From positions 1-64,000 of the forward strand of contig SFMO01000023.1 of assembly GCA_004554385.1 (NCBI GenBank): a DNA stretch of 64,000 bases, given 5' to 3'. The notes beneath the pieces are model-generated. The model did no database searches, was not told where the DNA came from, and saw nothing but the letters and a program-made list of their open reading frames with translations. This DNA comes from Ruminococcus flavefaciens. GTDB taxonomy: Bacteria; Bacillota; Clostridia; Oscillospirales; Ruminococcaceae. This document shows positions 52,704 through 60,942 of this stretch, piece by piece (position 1 is the stretch's first letter; the number at the start of each line of letters is the position of its first letter). The position numbers and the translations under genes are program-made.

Positions 52704-54452
52704 TTATATTTCGTTAACCTTTCTCTTCACATAAGATGTGTGGAGAACCTCATGAGCCTTGTGGCTGCCCGGCTTCTCGAAGAATTCCTCATAAACCTTC
52801 TTGATAGCTGGGTTCTCGTGAGACTGTCTGAGAGGCATTGACTTATCGAGGTTATAGAGAACCTTAGCTCTCTCTTCTCTGATGTCAACGAAGTTTCTTA
52901 CGCCCATTGGAACCTGTGGCTGACCGCCGCCGTTTACACAGCCGCCGGGACAAGCCATGATCTCGATGAACTGAGCATCGCACTTGCCTGCTCTGATATC
53001 GTCAAGAACCTTTCTTGCGTTAGCAAGACCGCTTGTAACGATAACCTTTACATCGTTGCCTGCAACATTGTATGTAGCTTCCTTGATGTCCTTTGTACCA
53101 CGAACCTCAGGGAGGTCAGTTACATTGTCGCCTGTGAGTGTATATACAGCAGTTCTGAGAGCTGCTTCCATAACTCCGCCTGTAGCGCCGAAGATAACGC
53201 CTGCACCAGTAGAGATACCGAGCGGATCATCGAACTTCTCCTCAGGAAGTGAGTTGAAGAGGATACCTGCACGCTCGATCATTCTGCCGAGTTCACGTGT
53301 TGTAAGAGCATAATCAACATCAGGTACGCCTGCAGCACTCTGATCAGGTCTGCCGATCTCGAACTTCTTAGCTGTACATGGCATGATAGAAACCATAACG
53401 ATGTTCTTTGGATCGATACCCATCTTCTGAGCGTAGTATGTCTTAGCAGTTGCACCGAACATCTGCTGAGGTGACTTACATGTTGAAAGGTGATCGAGAA
53501 GATCAGGATAGTAGTGCTCACAGAACTTGACCCAACCTGGTGAGCAGGATGTGATAAGAGGAAGTGTTCCGCCGTTCTTGAAACGATCGAGGAACTCGTT
53601 AGCCTCTTCCATGATTGTAAGGTCAGCAGCAAAGTCTGTATCGAATACCTTGTCAAAGCCGAGTCTTCTGAGAGCTGCTGCCATCTTGCCCTCAACATTT
53701 GTGCCGATAGGATTGCCGAAGCACTCGCCGAGACCTGCACGAACAGCAGGAGCTGTCTGAACGAGAACAGTCTTCTCAGGATCAGCGATAGCTGCCATAA
53801 CTTCCTTAGTGTAGTTCTTCTCAGAGAGAGCGCCTACAGGACATACTGCGATACACTGTCCGCAGGATACGCAGCTTGTCTCGCCGAGTCCCATATCGAA
53901 TGCAGAACCGATATATGTCTTGAAACCACGCTCGTTAGCACCGATAACGCCGATGCCCTGTGTCTTTGCACATACTGCTACGCAGCGGCGGCAAAGGATA
54001 CACTTGTTATTGTCACGGTACATATGAGGAGCAGAATTGTCAACCTCGTACTCGTTCTTTACACCGTCATAAACTGTAGCGTCTTCAACGCCGTAGTCCT
54101 TAGCAAGCTTCTGGAGCTCGCAGTTTCCGCTTCTTACACATGAGAGGCACTTTCTGTCATGAGTTGAAAGAATGAGCTCGAGAGTTCTCTTTCTTGACTC
54201 GATGACCTTTGGTGAGCTTGTGAGGATCTCCATATTGTTTGAACATGGATATACGCAGCCTGCTACAAGGCGGAATCCTCTGCCCTCGTTTACCTCTGTA
54301 ACGCAGATACGGCAGGCACCGATCTCGTTGATCTCCTTCATATAGCAAAGTGTAGGAATTTCAAAGCCAGCCATGTGAGCAGCTTCAAGAACAGTAGTGC
54401 CCTTGGGGACTTCTAATTCAACACCGTTGATTTTTACTGTAATATTTTCCAT
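52704..54452 (-). CDS. hydA: [FeFe]-hydrogenase catalytic subunit HydA (NADH-linked, bifurcating type)
   Basis: A 582-residue cytoplasmic subunit. An N-terminal 2Fe-2S domain (CYMKEINEIGACRIC) is followed by a His/Cys 4Fe-4S site, two 4Fe-4S clusters (CILCRRC, CVSCGQC), and the H-cluster domain with its three signatures (TSCSPGW, MPCTAKK, EIMACPGGCVNGGGQP). It takes electrons from reduced ferredoxin and NADH through HydBC to evolve H2, disposing of fermentation electrons. AGGAATAGTA precedes the ATG. The gene order hydC-hydB-hydA is that of bifurcating enzymes in Ruminococcus and relatives. Confidence 0.95.
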   Translation of the reverse strand: MENITVKINGVELEVPKGTTVLEAAHMAGFEIPTLCYMKEINEIGACRICVTEVNEGRGFRLVAGCVYPCSNNMEILTSSPKVIESRKRTLELILSTHDRKCLSCVRSGNCELQKLAKDYGVEDATVYDGVKNEYEVDNSAPHMYRDNNKCILCRRCVAVCAKTQGIGVIGANERGFKTYIGSAFDMGLGETSCVSCGQCIAVCPVGALSEKNYTKEVMAAIADPEKTVLVQTAPAVRAGLGECFGNPIGTNVEGKMAAALRRLGFDKVFDTDFAADLTIMEEANEFLDRFKNGGTLPLITSCSPGWVKFCEHYYPDLLDHLSTCKSPQQMFGATAKTYYAQKMGIDPKNIVMVSIMPCTAKKFEIGRPDQSAAGVPDVDYALTTRELGRMIERAGILFNSLPEEKFDDPLGISTGAGVIFGATGGVMEAALRTAVYTLTGDNVTDLPEVRGTKDIKEATYNVAGNDVKVIVTSGLANARKVLDDIRAGKCDAQFIEIMACPGGCVNGGGQPQVPMGVRNFVDIREERAKVLYNLDKSMPLRQSHENPAIKKVYEEFFEKPGSHKAHEVLHTSYVKRKVNEI

Positions 54453-54466
54453 TACTATTCCTCCGC

Positions 54467-56365
54467 TTACTTCTTGATGATTGCCTTGAACTTACATGTA
54501 GCGATACAAGCTCCGCACTTCACGCACTTATTCTTGTCGATCTCCATTGCGGCAAGCTTCTTGCCGGGAGCGATGTAATCTGTTCTTGTGATAGCGGAAG
54601 CAGGACACTGCTTAGCACACATACCGCAACCGATACACTTATCCTTTTCGATCTCGAAGCTGAGGAGGTCCTTACATACGCCTGCAGGACACTTCTTGTC
54701 AACAACGTGAGCGATGTACTCATCACGGAAGCATCTGAGTGTTGAGAGAACAGGGTTAGGAGCAGTCTGACCGAGACCGCAGAGAGAGTTAGCCTTGATG
54801 TGGTAAGCCAGCTCTTCAAGCTTGTCGAGGTCCTCAAGAGTTCCCTTGCCCTTTGTGATCTTGTCAAGGATCTCCCACATTCTCTTAGTACCGATACGGC
54901 ATGGTGTACACTTACCGCATGACTCATCAACAGTAAATTCGAGGAAGAACTTAGCGATATCAACCATACAGTTATCTTCGTCCATAACGATAAGTCCGCC
55001 TGAACCCATCATTGAACCGATACCGATAAGGTTATCGTAGTCGATCGGGATATCGAAGTTGGAAGGATCGATACATCCGCCTGAAGGGCCACCTGTCTGA
55101 GCAGCCTTGAACTTCTTGCCGTTCGGGATACCGCCGCCGATCTCTTCGATAACTTCACGGAGAGTTGTACCCATAGGAACCTCTACGAGACCGGTGTTCT
55201 TGATCTTACCGCCGAGAGCGAATACCTTGGTACCCTTTGACTTCTCAGTACCCATTGATGCGAACCAGTCTGCACCATTGAGGATGATCTGTGGGATATT
55301 AGCATATGTCTCAACATTGTTGAGGATAGTTGGTTTCTGGAAAAGACCTTTTTCTGCAGGGAAAGGAGGTCTTGGACGGGGCTCACCGCGGTTGCCCTCG
55401 ATAGATGTCATAAGAGCTGTCTCCTCACCACAGACGAAAGCGCCTGCACCGAGACGGAGATCTATATCGAAGCAGAAATCTGTTCCGAAGATGTTCTTAC
55501 CGAGCATACCTGCCTCACGAGCCTGCTTGATAGCGATGTTAAGACGCTCAACAGCGATAGGATACTCAGCGCGGACATAAATATAACCCTGTGTTGCACC
55601 GATAGCGTAACCAGCGATAGACATAGCCTCAAGTACAACATGGGGGTCACCCTCGAGTACTGAACGATCCATGAATGCGCCCGGGTCACCCTCGTCAGCG
55701 TTACAGCAAACGTACTTCTGGTCAGCGTTTGGAACGATGTTTCTTGCGAGCTTCCACTTCATACCTGTCGGGAATCCGCCGCCTCCACGTCCACGGAGAC
55801 CTGAATCGAGGATTGTCTGGATAACGTCCTCAGGAGTCATAGTTGTGAGGACCTTACCGAGAGCCTCATAACCGTCGCGTCCTATGTACTCATTTATATC
55901 TTCAGGATTGATAACACCGCAGTTTCTGAGAGCTACACGGTGCTGTTTTTTATAGAATGAAGTATCGTCGAGAGACTTGATCTCGTCGCCTGCAACAGTT
56001 TCCTCATAGAGGAACTCCTTAACAGGGTTGCCGCCGATGAGGTGCTCATCAACGATACGTGGGATCTCATCTACCTTTACACGTGAGTAGAATGAGCCCT
56101 CTGGGTAAACGATCATGATAGGACCGCGCTCGCAGAGTCCGAAGCATCCTGTCTTAACGATCTGAACCTTATCTTTAAGTCCCTTTTCTGCGAATTCCTT
56201 CTCAAGCTCCTCAATGATCTTTGGTGAGCCTGAAGAAGTACATCCTGTACCTCCGCAGACAAGGACATGTCTTTCATATTTTGAAGAAGCATTGCCATGT
56301 GTTCTGAGAGCAACTTCGCCCTTCATGCTGTCTCTGACAACCTTGAGTTCTTCAAGAGTTTTCAT
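54467..56365 (-). CDS. hydB: HydB/NuoF-like flavoprotein subunit of the bifurcating hydrogenase
   Basis: A 632-residue NuoF homologue: an N-terminal thioredoxin-like 2Fe-2S segment (CGGTGCTSSG, CFGLCERGP), the NADH and FMN sites (RGRGGGGFPTGMKWK, CNADEGDPGAFMDR), the 4Fe-4S site CGKCTPCRIG, and two extra C-terminal ferredoxin clusters (CIGCGMCAKQCP, CVKCGACIATC). It is the flavin-based bifurcation and NADH site of HydABC. AGGAGG precedes the ATG. Confidence 0.95.
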   Translation of the reverse strand: MKTLEELKVVRDSMKGEVALRTHGNASSKYERHVLVCGGTGCTSSGSPKIIEELEKEFAEKGLKDKVQIVKTGCFGLCERGPIMIVYPEGSFYSRVKVDEIPRIVDEHLIGGNPVKEFLYEETVAGDEIKSLDDTSFYKKQHRVALRNCGVINPEDINEYIGRDGYEALGKVLTTMTPEDVIQTILDSGLRGRGGGGFPTGMKWKLARNIVPNADQKYVCCNADEGDPGAFMDRSVLEGDPHVVLEAMSIAGYAIGATQGYIYVRAEYPIAVERLNIAIKQAREAGMLGKNIFGTDFCFDIDLRLGAGAFVCGEETALMTSIEGNRGEPRPRPPFPAEKGLFQKPTILNNVETYANIPQIILNGADWFASMGTEKSKGTKVFALGGKIKNTGLVEVPMGTTLREVIEEIGGGIPNGKKFKAAQTGGPSGGCIDPSNFDIPIDYDNLIGIGSMMGSGGLIVMDEDNCMVDIAKFFLEFTVDESCGKCTPCRIGTKRMWEILDKITKGKGTLEDLDKLEELAYHIKANSLCGLGQTAPNPVLSTLRCFRDEYIAHVVDKKCPAGVCKDLLSFEIEKDKCIGCGMCAKQCPASAITRTDYIAPGKKLAAMEIDKNKCVKCGACIATCKFKAIIKK

Positions 56366-56396
56366 AAGTTAACCTCCTAAATGGTAATGTTTGGAA

Positions 56397-56891
56397 TCAA
56401 GCGTATTTTTCAATGATCTTGTCAACGTCGTCAACAGTAAGACGTCCGTAAACGTCCTCATTTACTGTGAGAACCGGTGCAAGGCCGCAAGCACCGATGC
56501 AGCGGCAAGCGTCGAGTGAGAATTTACCGTCAGGTGTGCACTCTCCTCCGCCTATTCCAAGCTTTTCCTGAAGCTTATTGTAGATATCTCCGGAACCCTT
56601 AACATAGCAGGCTGTACCAAGACAGACTGAAATTGTGTACTCTCCCTTTGGATAGAGTGAGAACTGAGCGTAGAAAGTTACAACGCCGTAGATCTTCTCA
56701 AGCGGGACACCTGTTTTGTCGGAAATAATTGCCTGAACCTCGATTGGAAGGTAGCCGTAAATTTCCTGAGCCTTCTGAAGGATAGGCATAAGTGCGCCCT
56801 TATCGTCCTTCTTTTCCTCGATGACCTTGAGAAGCTCAGCCTCCTGCTCGGGAGTACCCTTGAAGGGAACAGTTGATTTAGCTGAATTCAT
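56397..56891 (-). CDS. hydC: HydC/NuoE-like 2Fe-2S subunit of the bifurcating hydrogenase
   Basis: A 164-residue NuoE-type thioredoxin-fold 2Fe-2S protein with the four cluster cysteines in CLGTACYVKG and CRCIGACG. It connects HydB to HydA. It is first in the operon; AGGAGG precedes the ATG, and the leader carries a Rex-like site (56914-56931). Confidence 0.94.
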   Translation of the reverse strand: MNSAKSTVPFKGTPEQEAELLKVIEEKKDDKGALMPILQKAQEIYGYLPIEVQAIISDKTGVPLEKIYGVVTFYAQFSLYPKGEYTISVCLGTACYVKGSGDIYNKLQEKLGIGGGECTPDGKFSLDACRCIGACGLAPVLTVNEDVYGRLTVDDVDKIIEKYA

Positions 56892-56913
56892 TTAATGGAC
56901 CTCCTTGTTTTAG

Positions 56914-56931
56914 CTGTGAAAAATGTAACAA
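56914..56931. promoter_or_regulatory. Putative Rex (NADH/NAD+ sensor) binding site
   Basis: CTGTGAAAAATGTAACAA matches 12 of the 14 fixed positions of the Rex consensus (TTGTGAA, four free bases, TTAACAA). It lies 23 nt before the hydC start, where a bound repressor could block elongation or initiation. Rex controls hydrogenase and fermentation genes in many clostridia. Confidence 0.5.
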
Positions 56932-56985
56932 TGTCGAACATAAAAATATTATGAGACAAAATATCATATCTCACATATCTTATGT

Positions 56986-56994
56986 ATTATAACA
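56986..56994 (-). promoter_or_regulatory. Extended -10 promoter element of hydCBA
   Basis: TGTTATAAT on the minus strand: TATAAT (56986-56991) with an upstream TG. The -35 region (57009-57014) is poor, as is usual for extended -10 promoters. Confidence 0.5.
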
Positions 56995-57014
56995 TAATTC
57001 CAAAAAAAATGCTA

Positions 57015-57356
57015 TCTCCATTTTAGCCTAATTAACTCTTAAATTGCTGTACATTTTGCACAATTATCGCTAAGTTTATTAGTTTAGTATGGCATAACAT
57101 TTACATCTGTCAAGTCTCTTAGCTTACCGATAGGTTTAGTTGTAGAGACACGTTAACTGTACAAATGTCAGTGTTTATCGTTTTGTTAATTAGACAATTA
57201 AAATAACTTTTCTTTCTTGCCAAAGCAATATTTATTTTTCGAAATATTTCTGCACAGTAAGCCCGAATTTCTGTTCCATGAAATACAGCATCTTCAAAAC
57301 CTTATATCAAAGTACTTATTTACATAAAATTCACAAATAATAAACTTCCCATTTTA
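57015..57356. other. AT-rich intergenic stretch, nothing further recognised
   Basis: Between the hydCBA promoter and that of the DUF4250 gene I found no open frame with a ribosome site, no convincing hairpin-T-run and no repeat. Confidence 0.5.
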
Positions 57357-57385
57357 TTGACAAATCAGATTTAGTATTGTATAGT
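57357..57385 (+). promoter_or_regulatory. Promoter of the DUF4250/dockerin genes
   Basis: TTGACA (57357-57362), 17-bp spacer, TATAGT (57380-57385). Confidence 0.75.
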
Positions 57386-57577
57386 AAAAATATAATATAT
57401 ACATAACATGATGCCTTCGGGCTTCAGCTGCGCCTTTTTCCGCCTGAAAGAACAGAAATAAAGAGACATGCTTCACGCGCTATGATCAGGCAGGAAAACA
57501 CAGGAGCAGTACGGCAGAATGTCCTGCACTGCGTTCTGTCGACGCTGACATCGCCGCTTAACGGCAAGGAGGAACTT
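57386..57577 (+). promoter_or_regulatory. Long structured 5' leader of the DUF4250 gene
   Basis: About 185 nt separate the predicted transcription start from the ATG. They hold several short stems, including GCCTTCGGGC (57412-57421) and GCCG/CGGC (57553-57565) just before the ribosome site. No known riboswitch class was recognised. Confidence 0.35.
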
Positions 57578-57754
57578 ATGAGTTTACCAAACGATCCAGT
57601 TATTTTATTAAGCTATATCAACACGCTTCTGCGTGATAAATATCCGTCATTTGAGGAACTGTGCAAGAGCCTTTGCACCTCTGCTGACGATATCAGCTCT
57701 AAGCTCGGAAGGATCGGTTATGTGTATGATCCAAACACAAATTCATTCAGATAG
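57578..57754 (+). CDS. DUF4250-family small protein
   Basis: A 58-residue protein beginning MSLPNDPVILLSYINTLLRD and ending in YVYDPNTNSF, with an HTH-like middle (SFEELCKSLCTSADDISSKL). That matches the pattern of DUF4250, a small family of unknown function common in Clostridia. AAGGAGGAACTT precedes the ATG at 57578. The dockerin gene follows after 71 bp with no clear terminator, so they may be cotranscribed. Confidence 0.85.
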   Translation: MSLPNDPVILLSYINTLLRDKYPSFEELCKSLCTSADDISSKLGRIGYVYDPNTNSFR

Positions 57755-57825
57755 TATCCCGTCTCTCTTCATTTGTCTTATCTGACGAGGATACTCGGTA
57801 GGCATTTTGCCGAATGGGAGGGCTT

Positions 57826-59385
57826 ATGAATATCATCATCAAAAAGTTAACGGCTGCTGCAGCTTCCGCAGCTATTGCCGTTTGTTCCGCAGGCTACAAC
57901 AGCTGCTTCGGAGCTGACACCACCGAAGATACAAAATATAAGGTCCACTTTGAGATCGGCGACGATGTTACCATCGTTCCTGACGACGACGGAAACGTCG
58001 CTGTATTCGAAGACGTTGAAAAAACATATAATTCCACTGTCTTCATCCCTGTTGCAGATCTCGAAAGAGAAGGCTATTACTTCACAGGCTGGACCGCTGA
58101 TGACGTATACGGCTATGTCGGCGGCAGAATTTTCCGTGTCCCCGATCACGATGTAAATATCAGACCTGTATGGAACAAGAAGGGCGACAAAGTCAACCAC
58201 ACCGTCACCTTAAGTGTCGTTATTGACGGCGAGGAACGCACCGACTATGAGAAGATGTTCTCTCCTCAGAAAGGTCCTTCAGGTACACTGGTAGAGATAC
58301 CTATGAACGTTTTCCCGCGGGAAGGCTATACTCAAAGAGGCTGGACCGACGGAACTCACCTGTTTGCGGGTCAGCAGTATATAATCATCAACGATGAAGA
58401 CATCACTCTTGAGCCTAACTGGTGCAAGAAGTATAAGCTGACATACACCGTTGGCGATGCAGACAGGATCAACGGCGCTGTCAAGCAGGAATACGAGGTC
58501 ATGGAAACAGGTGACGTCAATCTCCAGAGCAGCGACCGCTTCTCAAGAAACGGTTTCACTATCAAGGGCTGGCACTGCGAGACCGACGGCAAGGACTATA
58601 GCTGTGACCAGAAGTTTACAATGCCTTCAAACGATGTTGTAATGACTCCTATCTGGAATCCTATCAACTACACCGTCGTTTTCTTTGCTGAAACAGGCTC
58701 AGGCAGCGACGACATCAGGATCAAGGGTAAGACCGATACAACAATAACTGTTCCCGAGTGTGCAGCCGCAAAGGAAGGATATACCTTCGGAGGCTGGAAG
58801 ATAGAAGACAAGATCTATCAGCCCGGAGATGAATTCCTTATTGTCGGAGCAAAGCCCGGAATCGGTATCTCATTCAAGGCTGTATGGAATGAAGCAGGCA
58901 GCGAAACAACTACAACAACCACCTCTGCAACTACAACAACAACAACTACTACTGCTGCTTCATCCGCAACAACTACTGTTACTTCAACAACAGTATCTTC
59001 CACAGCTTCTTCATCTTCAAGCACAACTTCTTCCGCAACTGCAACTTCAGCTTCAACGACTTCATCTCAGACAACTTCTTCCTCAGGCACAACAACAGCT
59101 ACTTCGACCACATTGCCTGCTGAGAAGGATCTCGGCGATGCAAACTGCGACGGCAGCATCGATATGGCTGATGTTGTACTCATAATGCAGGCTCTTGCAA
59201 ATCCGAACAAGTTCGATATAAACGGTACAGATGACAACCACATCACCGAAAAGGGCAGAACAAACGCCGATGTCTGGAATACAGGCGACGGTCTCACAAC
59301 TGAGGACGCGCTCCACATTCAGAAGTATCTCCTCGGTCTCTGTGAAATAACAGGCAAGGCAGAAACAGCTTCTGTAACCAAATAA
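57826..59385 (+). CDS. Secreted dockerin protein with InlB-type beta repeats
   Basis: A 519-residue exported protein: signal peptide (about residues 1-30), four Listeria-Bacteroides (InlB B-type, Flg_new) repeats to about residue 360 (each with a G(Y/F)...GW core and a closing P.W.. strand), a Ser/Thr linker of some 70 residues, and a type I dockerin (about 435-515). The dockerin has two calcium-binding segments (GDANCDGSIDMADVVLIMQAL and NTGDGLTTEDALHIQKYL) with a Ruminococcus-style insertion between them. Dockerins dock proteins to cohesins of the cellulosome. There is no catalytic domain, so it may be structural or adhesive. GGGAGG sets the start at 57826. Confidence 0.9.
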   Translation: MNIIIKKLTAAAASAAIAVCSAGYNSCFGADTTEDTKYKVHFEIGDDVTIVPDDDGNVAVFEDVEKTYNSTVFIPVADLEREGYYFTGWTADDVYGYVGGRIFRVPDHDVNIRPVWNKKGDKVNHTVTLSVVIDGEERTDYEKMFSPQKGPSGTLVEIPMNVFPREGYTQRGWTDGTHLFAGQQYIIINDEDITLEPNWCKKYKLTYTVGDADRINGAVKQEYEVMETGDVNLQSSDRFSRNGFTIKGWHCETDGKDYSCDQKFTMPSNDVVMTPIWNPINYTVVFFAETGSGSDDIRIKGKTDTTITVPECAAAKEGYTFGGWKIEDKIYQPGDEFLIVGAKPGIGISFKAVWNEAGSETTTTTTSATTTTTTTTAASSATTTVTSTTVSSTASSSSSTTSSATATSASTTSSQTTSSSGTTTATSTTLPAEKDLGDANCDGSIDMADVVLIMQALANPNKFDINGTDDNHITEKGRTNADVWNTGDGLTTEDALHIQKYLLGLCEITGKAETASVTK

Positions 59386-59392
59386 TAACAAC

Positions 59393-59512
59393 AAAAGGAC
59401 TGCAAGGGGTGCCCCCTCTGGCGGAACGCAGGTTACATTTTACGAGACTGAAATTTCAGGCACGGTAACCATGTTTTTCCGTTAAGAGGCGGCGACTAAC
59501 CGCAGTCCTTTT
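59393..59512 (+). repeat. ~110-bp structured intergenic repeat, copy A
   Basis: The ends AAAAGGACTGC (59393-59403) and GCAGTCCTTTT (59502-59512) pair exactly. Inside, GGTTAC (59431-59436) pairs with GTAACC, and CCTCT with AGAGG. The 20-mer GGCGGAACGCAGGTTACATT (59420-59439) recurs in copy B (12520-12540). It starts 7 nt after the dockerin gene's stop and ends 4 nt before the mntP end, so its T-rich ends could also terminate both convergent genes. Known REP/MITE or ncRNA families were not recognised. Confidence 0.8.
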
Positions 59513-59516
59513 ACTT

Positions 59517-60086
59517 TTATATAATACCAAGTCCTTCAAGCAGCAGTTTCAGACCTATAAGCACCAGTATCACTCCGCCTGCAAACTCCGCTTTCTTTTC
59601 ATATTTGCTTCCGAATCTGTGGCCTATAAATACTCCTGCAAGAGACAGTACAAAGGTCACGACTCCTATCATTGCAACTGAGAACAGCAGGTCAGTCTTT
59701 TCTGCTGCAAAGACTATCCCCACCGCAAGAGCGTCTATGCTTGTGGCTATTGCAAGCAGGGTAAGCTCCTTATAGTCCAGTCTGTACTCATTTTTCGTTT
59801 CGCCCTCGTCATCACCCTTTACGGCTTCCCATATCATTTTTCCGCCGATGAAGGCAAGAAGTGCAAAGGACAGCCAATGACTGAATGAGCTTATTACGTT
59901 CTCAAACCTGCTGCCAAGGAAATAGCCTATAACAGGCATCACTGCCTGAAATACTCCAAAAAACAGCGCAGTGACTACTCCGCCCTTAATGTTGAGCTTT
60001 TTCATGCTCAGTCCCTTACAGACTGAAACTGAAAATGCATCCATTGCAAGCCCCACAGAGATAAGAATCAATTCGGCTACGCCCAT
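59517..60086 (-). CDS. mntP: Manganese efflux pump MntP
   Basis: A 189-residue, six-helix membrane protein of the DUF204 family with the conserved GLAMDAFSVSVCKGL and ATSIDALAVGI motifs, whose Asp residues are needed for Mn2+ export. It removes excess manganese from the cell. A yybP-ykoY manganese riboswitch with terminator precedes it (60101-60246), which independently supports the function. Repeat copy A follows its 3' end. Confidence 0.95.
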   Translation of the reverse strand: MGVAELILISVGLAMDAFSVSVCKGLSMKKLNIKGGVVTALFFGVFQAVMPVIGYFLGSRFENVISSFSHWLSFALLAFIGGKMIWEAVKGDDEGETKNEYRLDYKELTLLAIATSIDALAVGIVFAAEKTDLLFSVAMIGVVTFVLSLAGVFIGHRFGSKYEKKAEFAGGVILVLIGLKLLLEGLGII

Positions 60087-60100
60087 AAAAACATCCTCTC

Positions 60101-60246
60101 AAAAAAATTCGGATACCCACGTACCCGAACCGTTCTCAGGCACGACGAAAAAGCCGTACATGAGTCTCATTATTTAATGCAAAACCGAACGCACAGGCGT
60201 TAGTATGTCGGCTTGCCGCATACTTTCGTATGTTAACTACTCCCTC
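60101..60246 (-). promoter_or_regulatory. yybP-ykoY manganese riboswitch with terminator, controls mntP
   Basis: Read on the minus strand: GGGAGTAG at the start, GACATACTAACGCCTG, then AATGAGACTCATGTACGGC, the conserved landmarks of the yybP-ykoY aptamer. The expression platform is a stem of GTACCCGAA (60121-60129) with TTCGGATAC (60108-60116), one wobble pair, followed by seven T (60101-60107). Mn2+ binding is expected to prevent termination and switch mntP on. Confidence 0.88.
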
Positions 60247-60260
60247 ACATAACAATGCTC

Positions 60261-60289
60261 ATTATACATTGTATTTCAGTACCTGTCAA
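60261..60289 (-). promoter_or_regulatory. Promoter of the mntP riboswitch transcript
   Basis: On the minus strand the full consensus TTGACA (60284-60289), 17-bp spacer, TATAAT (60261-60266). Confidence 0.85.
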
Positions 60290-60316
60290 TATATTACTGT
60301 TAGTTTTTCAAAACAA

Positions 60317-60817
60317 TTATAATTTGTATTCAAAGATATAATCATCCATAACATAGCCGTTTCCAATGTCAGTAACAGTTTCGTCCGTCAACTCAAATCC
60401 TGTCTTTTTGTAAACAGCTACAGCTCTGTCGTTATGCTTGTTGACAGTAAGATATACGCTCTTTTTGCCGCAGGCTCTTGCCTCATCGAACACTCGTCCG
60501 AGCATAGCAGAACCAATGCCCATGCCGCGCTTGTCATTCCGCAGGTACAGTTTGCTCAGAAAAAAGCGGTCACCTTCCTCAGGTCTGACGCCTATATAAC
60601 CGCATAGCTCACCGTCCTCACGAACAGCAAGATAATAGTATCCCTGTTCTTCCGTTTGCTTCTTCATAGCCTCATAGGACTGAAACTTCTCAACCATATA
60701 ATTTATCTGTCCGGTGCTTATGATGCCAACAAAGCACTCATGCCATATCCTGTCTGCAAGTTCCGCCACTTCACGCAGTCCGATGTCAGTATTCACCTTA
60801 TCTATAGCTATACTCAT
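60317..60817 (-). CDS. GNAT family N-acetyltransferase
   Basis: A 166-residue GNAT enzyme with the acetyl-CoA loop LRNDKRGMGIGSAMLGRV (about residues 105-122) and a C-terminal VYKKTGFELTDE. The GNAT fold acetylates small amines, peptides or ribosomal proteins; the acceptor is unknown. TAGGAGAAGCGTG precedes the ATG at 60817, and an upstream start at 60877 lies in the terminator of yebC and is rejected. Confidence 0.85.
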   Translation of the reverse strand: MSIAIDKVNTDIGLREVAELADRIWHECFVGIISTGQINYMVEKFQSYEAMKKQTEEQGYYYLAVREDGELCGYIGVRPEEGDRFFLSKLYLRNDKRGMGIGSAMLGRVFDEARACGKKSVYLTVNKHNDRAVAVYKKTGFELTDETVTDIGNGYVMDDYIFEYKL

Positions 60818-60860
60818 CACGCTTCTCCTATCATATAGATGAATTCCCTGAACGGAATGT

Positions 60861-60897
60861 AAAAAACTGCCGAGCACATCAAAGCTGCCCGGCAGTT
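60861..60897 (-). terminator. Intrinsic terminator of the obgE-mrnC-yebC unit
   Basis: AACTGCCG (60865-60872) pairs with CGGCAGTT (60890-60897); on the minus strand it is followed by TTTTTT. Confidence 0.82.
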
Positions 60898-60942
60898 CGT
60901 TTTTCCGTCAAGGGAAATCAGCAAAAGCCTTCCCTTCAGTAA

